Positions 56,933 to 64,000 of a DNA stretch of 64,000 nt are shown here, in pieces. A model generated the notes under the pieces. The model made no database searches. It worked only from the letters and a program-made list of their open reading frames with translations, and was not told the origin of the DNA. Position 1 is the first letter of the stretch. Each line of letters opens with the position of its first letter. Source of the DNA: Pseudorhizobium endolithicum (GTDB lineage: Bacteria > Pseudomonadota > Alphaproteobacteria > Rhizobiales > Rhizobiaceae); assembly GCF_902153245.2 (NCBI RefSeq), contig NZ_CABFWF030000001.1, positions 248,001 through 312,000 on the forward strand. Direction: 5' to 3'. The position numbers and the translations under genes are program-made.

Positions 56933-57820
56933 GTGCCAACAGCTGCACGCACCGTCTCGGATGTCATCCGCTCAAGCTACGACAGCCTGACGCGTGCAGA
57001 AAGGCAGTTGGCCGACAGGATCTTGGAGAACTATCCGGTGTCGGGCCTCGGGAGCATCACCACGATCGCGGAAAACGCCGGTGTCTCGACGCCGACTGTG
57101 GCCCGCATGGTGCAGAAGCTCGGCTTCAAGGGCTATCCCGAGTTCCAGTCCCACCTGCATCACGAGTTGGAGGAGACGATCTCCAACCCGATCGCCAAGC
57201 ACGACCGCTGGGTGCTCAACGCACCGGGAACGCATATCCTCAATCGCTTCGCCGAGGCGATCACCGCCAACCTTCGCGACACCCTTTCGGAACTGGACAC
57301 CAGAACCTTTGAGGATGCCGCGGCCCTCCTGGGTGACCGGGAACGCAGCATCTACTTCGTCGGCGGGCGCATCACCGGCGCGCTGGCGGAATACTTCTTC
57401 ACCCACATGCAGGTCATCCGTCCGAAGACGACGCTGATCTCCACGAACTCCAGTTCCTGGCCGCAGCATGTTCTGAACATGAACCGCGGCGACGTCCTGG
57501 TGATCTTCGACATCCGCCGCTACGAGCAGGAAATGGCCACGTTGGCGGAAGTGGCCAAGGCGAACGGCATCGTCATCATCCTGATGACCGACGTATGGAC
57601 TTCGCCCGTCGCCAAGCATGCGAGGCATACCTTCCGCGTGCGGATCGAGGCACCGAGCGCCTGGGATTCCTCTGTGGTGACACTCTTCGTCGTCGAGGCG
57701 CTGATCGAAGCCGTGCAGAGCGCCACCTGGGACAGGACGCGGGAGCGTATGAATTCGCTCGAACAGCTCTTCGAGCAGTCGCGGCTTTTTCGCCGTCCCC
57801 ACCGGCATAAACTCGAATGA
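56933..57820 (+). CDS. MurR/RpiR family transcriptional regulator
   Basis: The 295-residue product has an N-terminal helix-turn-helix domain (about 1-77; ITTIAENAGVSTPTVARMVQKLGF) and a C-terminal SIS sugar-isomerase fold (about 125-260; SIYFVGGRITGALAEYF), which in this family binds a phosphorylated or other small effector. GTG start after GGAAGGGA. It is divergent from the amidohydrolase-TRAP-ligase operon and lies directly ahead of an ABC importer, with three related inverted repeats in the shared control region. Confidence 0.93.
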   Translation: MPTAARTVSDVIRSSYDSLTRAERQLADRILENYPVSGLGSITTIAENAGVSTPTVARMVQKLGFKGYPEFQSHLHHELEETISNPIAKHDRWVLNAPGTHILNRFAEAITANLRDTLSELDTRTFEDAAALLGDRERSIYFVGGRITGALAEYFFTHMQVIRPKTTLISTNSSSWPQHVLNMNRGDVLVIFDIRRYEQEMATLAEVAKANGIVIILMTDVWTSPVAKHARHTFRVRIEAPSAWDSSVVTLFVVEALIEAVQSATWDRTRERMNSLEQLFEQSRLFRRPHRHKLE

Positions 57821-57947
57821 AGGGCGGGCGAAATACCTGCAGCGAAAGACACTTATCAGCGAATGCTCACCTGTGCAGACTGTCACATACGGTACATGAA
57901 CCGGCCCTACGAGTCGCCGCCACACGACCAAACCTCAGGAGGATATC

Positions 57948-59054
57948 GTGCTCAACAAGACCCACCGCCTTCTCTCACTGACGACCGCCGTCGTCATCGC
58001 CTCGACGAGCGTCGCTTTCGCCGAGCCGAGCGCGGAACTGATCGAAGCCGCCAAGAAGGAAGGCATGCTGACCACCATCGCCCTGCCCCACAGCTGGTGC
58101 GGCTATGGTGAGGTCATCGCCGGCTTCAAGGCCAAGTACCCGGAAATCCAGGTCAACGAACTGAACCCCGATGCCGGCTCTGCCGACGAAGTGGAAGCCA
58201 TCAAGGCCAACAAGGACAACAAGGGCCCGCAAGCTCCCGACGTGATTGATGTCGGCCTGTCCTTCGGCCCACAAATGAAGGAAGAAGGCCTGCTCCAGCC
58301 CTACAAGGTTTCGACCTGGGACGAGATCCCGGACGAGATCAAGGACCCCGAAGGCCATTGGTACGGTGACTATTACGGCGTTCTGTCGTTCATCGTGAAC
58401 AAGGACATGGTCGAGACGGTACCGCAGGACTGGGCCGACCTCCTGAAGCCGGACTACGCCGGTCAGGTCGCCCTTGCCGGTGATCCGCGCGCCTCCAACC
58501 AGGCGATCCTTGCCGTTCTCGCCGCAGGTCTCTCCAAGGGAGCGAAAGCCGGGGAGGAATCCGGCAAGGCGGGCCTGGAATATTTCGCCGAGTTGAACAA
58601 GGCCGGAAACTTCGTTCCCGTCATCGCCAAGGCCGGCACGATCGCCCAGGGCGCGACACCGATCTCCATCGCCTGGGACTACAACGCGCTCGCATGGCGC
58701 GACGAACTGAAGGACAATCCGCCCGTGGAGGTGGTCGTTCCGAAGACCGGTGTGCTCGCCGGTGTGTATGTTCAGGGCATCTCCGCCTACGCGCCTCACC
58801 CGAATGCCGCCAAGCTGTGGATGGAGTATCTCTACTCCGACGAAGGCCAGAACCTGTGGCTGAAGGGCTATTGCCACCCGGCGCGCTTCAACGCCATGGC
58901 CAAGGCCGGCAAGATCCCGCAGGAACTCCTGGATGCGCTGCCGCCGGCCGAAAGCTATGAGGCCGCCGTCTTCCCGACCGTTGAGGAGCAGAACGCCAAC
59001 AAGGCTGCCGTCACCGGCGGCTGGGACAGCGTCGTCGGCGCCAACGTTCAATAA
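57948..59054 (+). CDS. ABC transporter substrate-binding protein (iron/spermidine/thiamine-type)
   Basis: Periplasmic binding protein of 368 residues with a signal peptide cleaved after AFA near residue 25. The fold is that of the extracellular solute-binding family 1/6 (VGLSFGPQMKEEGLLQPYK, YYGVLSFIVNKDMV, ISAYAPHPNAAKLWMEYL). GTG start with an AGGAGG ribosome site 7 nt before. Ligand is not evident; the gene neighbourhood suggests a nitrogen or organic acid compound. A hairpin lies just after its stop. Confidence 0.88.
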   Translation: MLNKTHRLLSLTTAVVIASTSVAFAEPSAELIEAAKKEGMLTTIALPHSWCGYGEVIAGFKAKYPEIQVNELNPDAGSADEVEAIKANKDNKGPQAPDVIDVGLSFGPQMKEEGLLQPYKVSTWDEIPDEIKDPEGHWYGDYYGVLSFIVNKDMVETVPQDWADLLKPDYAGQVALAGDPRASNQAILAVLAAGLSKGAKAGEESGKAGLEYFAELNKAGNFVPVIAKAGTIAQGATPISIAWDYNALAWRDELKDNPPVEVVVPKTGVLAGVYVQGISAYAPHPNAAKLWMEYLYSDEGQNLWLKGYCHPARFNAMAKAGKIPQELLDALPPAESYEAAVFPTVEEQNANKAAVTGGWDSVVGANVQ

Positions 59055-59070
59055 GTACGCTACTTCCGTG

Positions 59071-59098
59071 AGCCCGGCCCGACTCCTCGGGTCGGGCT
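59071..59098 (+). other. Intercistronic hairpin after the binding-protein gene
   Basis: AGCCCGGCCCGA (59071-59082) and TCGGGTCGGGCT (59087-59098) pair over 12 bp with one G-U, loop CTCC, 16 nt after the stop. Weak T tract (TTGCCATTTC). It probably lowers expression of the downstream permease genes relative to the binding protein. Confidence 0.6.
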
Positions 59099-59168
59099 TG
59101 CCATTTCAGCCGAGCTTGCCGTAGTTTTGCCGCAGACGGGAATGAGCCAAAGGGGGAAGACCGCGCCG

Positions 59169-60044
59169 ATGAACCAAGCCTCTCCCGCCCCACGGCTGCG
59201 TCTTTCGCTGACCTGGCTGGGCCTGATGCCCTTCGCCGTGTTCGTCCTGCTGTTCCTTCTGCTGCCGACCATGCACATCGTGATCGGTGCCTTCCAAACG
59301 CGTGACGGCTCCTTCACGCTCCAGAACATCCTGGATCTCAATAGCGGTACGATTCCCTCGAGCTACTGGGTCTCGATCAAGATTTCCGCGACCTCGGCCG
59401 CGCTCGGCTGCCTTATCGGTTTTGGCATGGCATCCGCGGTGGTCTTCGGAGCCGTTCCTCGCTGGATCAGGTCCCCGCTGATGACGTTCTCCGGCGTCGC
59501 GTCGAACTTCGCGGGCGTGCCGCTCGCCTTCGCCTTCCTGGCCACCTTCGGCCCGGTCGGCCTCGTCACGCTATTTCTCCGCCAGAACTTTGGGATCGTC
59601 CTGCAGCGCGACCTCGGGTTCAATATCCTGAGCTTCTGGGGTCTCACCGTCACCTACCTTTTCTTCCAGATCCCGCTGATGATCCTGATCATCACGCCCG
59701 CTCTCGAAGGCCTGCGGCGCGAATGGCGGGAGGCCGCACAGGTTCTCGGTGCCACGACCCTGCAATACTGGCGGATGGTGGCCCTGCCGATCCTGTTTCC
59801 CTCGCTGCTCGGGACCTTCGCGCTGCTGTTTGCCAATGCCTTCGGCGCCGTGGCGACCGCCATCGCCCTGACGGGCTCCAGCCTCAACATCGTGCCGATC
59901 CAGCTCTTCGCGCAGATCCGTGGCGACGTGCTGGGCAATCCGAACCTCGGCTATGCCATGGCCTTCGGCATGATCGTCGTCACCGCGATCGCCAACATCG
60001 TCTACATCTGGCTGCGCATCCGCGCCGAAAGGTGGCTGAAATGA
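59169..60044 (+). CDS. ABC transporter permease, first subunit
   Basis: Membrane subunit of 291 residues, six predicted helices, with the permease-ATPase coupling loop EGLRREWREAAQVLGATTLQYWRMVALPILFP near residue 190. Start ATG 59169 follows GGGGGAAG; ATG 59142 is an alternative. Its TGA overlaps the next permease ATG (ATGA). Confidence 0.9.
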   Translation: MNQASPAPRLRLSLTWLGLMPFAVFVLLFLLLPTMHIVIGAFQTRDGSFTLQNILDLNSGTIPSSYWVSIKISATSAALGCLIGFGMASAVVFGAVPRWIRSPLMTFSGVASNFAGVPLAFAFLATFGPVGLVTLFLRQNFGIVLQRDLGFNILSFWGLTVTYLFFQIPLMILIITPALEGLRREWREAAQVLGATTLQYWRMVALPILFPSLLGTFALLFANAFGAVATAIALTGSSLNIVPIQLFAQIRGDVLGNPNLGYAMAFGMIVVTAIANIVYIWLRIRAERWLK

Positions 60045-60832
60045 GTATCGGCGCGCGCATCATCGGCTGGGCCGTCCTGATCTTCGGGCTGCTCTATTTC
60101 TTCATACCGCTGGGCGGTCTTTTCGAGTTTTCCCTGAAGGCGCGGCGCGGCGTCTATTCCTTCGATGCCTACCGGGAGGTCTTTGCCGACCCGCAGTTCC
60201 AGGCGACCTTCACCTATTCGGTGGTGATGGCCCTGGTGACGATCGCGATCGGCATCCTGATCGTCGTGCCCACGGCCTTCTGGGTGCGCCTGAAGATGCC
60301 GTGGGCCCGGCCCTACGTGGAATTCGTGACCCTCCTGCCGCTGGTGATCCCGGCCATCGTTATCGTCTTCGGCTATATCCGGCTCTACAACACCTCGAGC
60401 TGGCTGCCGCTGACCGGTTCCGTCTTCGGCACGAACGCCCTGCTCGCATTCGGCTATACGACCCTCGCCCTGCCCTACATGTATCGGGCGGTCGATACCG
60501 GGTTGCGGACGATCGACGTGGCCACTCTGACTGAAGCGGCACAGAGCCTCGGCGCCGGTTGGTTCACGATCCTCCGGCGCGTCATCCTGCCGAACGTGGT
60601 GCCGGCGGTCCTATCGGGCGCCTTCCTCACCTTCGCGATCGTCATCGGCGAGTTCACCCTGGCCGCGCTCCTCGACCGCCCCGCCTTCGGACCGTATCTC
60701 CAGCGGATCGGCGCCAACAAGGCTTATGAACCCTTCGCCCTCTCCGTCATCGCCTTCGCCATCACCTGGGGTTGCCTCGGTCTCATCCAGATCGTGTCGC
60801 GCTTCAGCAAGGCGGCGCCCTCGCGCATCTAA
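60041..60832 (+). CDS. ABC transporter permease, second subunit
   Basis: Membrane subunit of 263 residues, six predicted helices, with the coupling loop TEAAQSLGAGWFTILRRVILPNVVPA near residue 165. It forms a heterodimer with the preceding permease. It overlaps it by 4 nt and lies 13 nt before the ATPase gene. Confidence 0.92.
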   Translation: MSIGARIIGWAVLIFGLLYFFIPLGGLFEFSLKARRGVYSFDAYREVFADPQFQATFTYSVVMALVTIAIGILIVVPTAFWVRLKMPWARPYVEFVTLLPLVIPAIVIVFGYIRLYNTSSWLPLTGSVFGTNALLAFGYTTLALPYMYRAVDTGLRTIDVATLTEAAQSLGAGWFTILRRVILPNVVPAVLSGAFLTFAIVIGEFTLAALLDRPAFGPYLQRIGANKAYEPFALSVIAFAITWGCLGLIQIVSRFSKAAPSRI

Positions 60833-60845
60833 GGATTTTCGCTGC

Positions 60846-61901
60846 ATGTCGTTCCTGGTTCTCGACAACCTCCAGAAAAGCTTCGGCGCCGTCCAGGTGG
60901 TGAAGGACTTCAACATGTCGATCGATAAGGGCGAGTTCGTCTCCTTCCTCGGCCCGTCTGGCTGCGGCAAGACGACAGTCCTGAGAATGATCGCGGGCTT
61001 CGAGACGCCAAGCGGCGGCACGATCAGCATCAATGGAAAGGACCAGAACCGGCTGAAGACGAACCAGCGCAATATCGGCATGGTGTTCCAGGCCTATGCG
61101 CTGTTTCCCAACATGAACGTCTTCGACAACGTCGCCTTCGGGCTGAAGGTCGCCGGCACGCCCAAGGCTGAGATCCAGGCCCGGGTGAAGGAAATGCTGG
61201 CGCTCATCCGCCTGGAGCACCTCGCCGACCGCTACCCCTACCAGATGTCCGGGGGCCAGCAGCAGCGCGTGGCACTTGCCCGGGCGCTGGCGCCTAAGCC
61301 GCAGCTCCTGCTGCTCGACGAGCCGCTGTCGGCGCTCGATGCCAAGATCCGCATCTCGCTGCGCGAGGAGATCCGCCAGATCCAGCGGCAGCTCGGCATC
61401 ACCACGGTCTTCGTCACGCATGACCAGGAAGAGGCGCTGTCGATTTCGGACCGTATCGTGGTGATGAATGCAGGCCGCGCCGACCAGATCGGCACGCCCT
61501 CGGAAATCTACAACCGCCCCGCCACCCGCTTCGTCGCGTCCTTTGTCGGCACCCTCAACATGATCGATGCGACAGTGGAAGACCCGGCTGCCCGCACCGT
61601 GCGCATCGGGGACCAGGTGATCGCGCTGCGAGAGATGCCGGGGAGCCACAAGGCCGGGGACCCGATCCTCCTGGCACTGCGTCCCGAGGCGGGTTCCCTT
61701 TCCAGCACCGGCGACAGCCGCCTTCAAGGAGAGGTCATTTCGTCCAGCTTCCTCGGATCCGTCGTGCGCACCAAGATCGCAGTGGGCGCAAACGCCGTCT
61801 CCTTCGACACGTTCAACGCACCCGACCTGACGATGCCGACACCGGGCGAGAAGGTGACCCTCAACTTCTCGTCCCAGGACCTTCTGGTCGTTCGCGACTG
61901 A
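60846..61901 (+). CDS. ABC transporter ATP-binding protein (PotA/FbpC-type)
   Basis: The 351-residue product has Walker A GPSGCGKTT (about 38), signature MSGGQQQR, Walker B LLLLDEPLSALD, the H-loop FVTHDQEEAL and a C-terminal TOBE domain (about 245-351). It energises the two permeases before it. Because the TOBE domain resembles those of iron and polyamine importers, the solute type is not fixed. Start ATG 60846 has only a weak ribosome site. Confidence 0.94.
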   Translation: MSFLVLDNLQKSFGAVQVVKDFNMSIDKGEFVSFLGPSGCGKTTVLRMIAGFETPSGGTISINGKDQNRLKTNQRNIGMVFQAYALFPNMNVFDNVAFGLKVAGTPKAEIQARVKEMLALIRLEHLADRYPYQMSGGQQQRVALARALAPKPQLLLLDEPLSALDAKIRISLREEIRQIQRQLGITTVFVTHDQEEALSISDRIVVMNAGRADQIGTPSEIYNRPATRFVASFVGTLNMIDATVEDPAARTVRIGDQVIALREMPGSHKAGDPILLALRPEAGSLSSTGDSRLQGEVISSSFLGSVVRTKIAVGANAVSFDTFNAPDLTMPTPGEKVTLNFSSQDLLVVRD

Positions 61902-61924
61902 CGCGAATCCCGGCCTGGCTGCCG

Positions 61925-64000
<2,076 letters not shown>

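Overview
The window looks like a chromosomal segment of a Rhizobiales alphaproteobacterium, most likely Rhizobiaceae. The reasons are high G+C, an alphaproteobacterial dcw cluster (mraZ to ftsA, with a terminator separating murB from ddl), an RNase P RNA just upstream of mraZ, the betaine-lipid genes btaA/btaB, an ArsR-methyltransferase regulator beside metF, CtrA-like sites containing TTAACCAT, and many TRAP, ABC and RpiR-type transport genes. I cannot name a species from sequence alone.

Layout. 36-17330 (minus strand) is the complete dcw cluster in transcription order mraZ, rsmH, ftsL, ftsI, murE, murF, mraY, murD, ftsW, murG, murC, murB, then a Rho-independent terminator, then ddl, ftsQ, ftsA (ftsZ should follow to the left of the window). 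Most junctions are 4-nt or 1-nt start/stop overlaps, so translation is probably coupled. Upstream of mraZ sit four TGGG direct repeats at exact 10-bp spacing (a candidate MraZ operator), and then rnpB. 18236-23000 holds two tandem FAD oxidoreductases, a lytic transglycosylase, an N-acetylmuramoyl-L-alanine amidase and a TerB/J-domain protein. 23405-33020 (mostly plus) holds a PPi-type phosphofructokinase, a LysE-like membrane protein, a lipoprotein transglycosylase, a serine-hydrolase beta-lactamase homologue, btaA and a frameshifted btaB, a GH25 lysozyme-like lipoprotein, an MltB-family transglycosylase and an EamA transporter. 33246-33323 is a 25-residue membrane peptide gene with its own ribosome site and terminator. 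34339 and 35354 mark the starts of metF and of its probable regulator (SahR-like), with a palindromic operator. Then come a NIT-domain chemoreceptor, the ABC-F factor ettA, a monoacylglycerol-lipase-like hydrolase, a DMT-CaiB-ThDP enzyme operon, a RidA/DUF442/epimerase group, an L,D-transpeptidase and an orphan ParA.

48918-61901 is an accessory catabolic locus of two divergent units. Leftward: N-formylglutamate amidohydrolase-like protein, TRAP transporter (Q, M, P), glutamine-synthetase-like ligase, aldehyde dehydrogenase, iron-type alcohol dehydrogenase. Rightward: RpiR regulator and a complete ABC importer. The leftward set has the gene content expected for a gamma-glutamylated amino-alcohol pathway (ligate glutamate, oxidise alcohol to aldehyde to acid, hydrolyse the amide). 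I propose this as the most interesting system in the window; it is inference. The right edge is the 3' part of metH (minus strand), cut by the window end.
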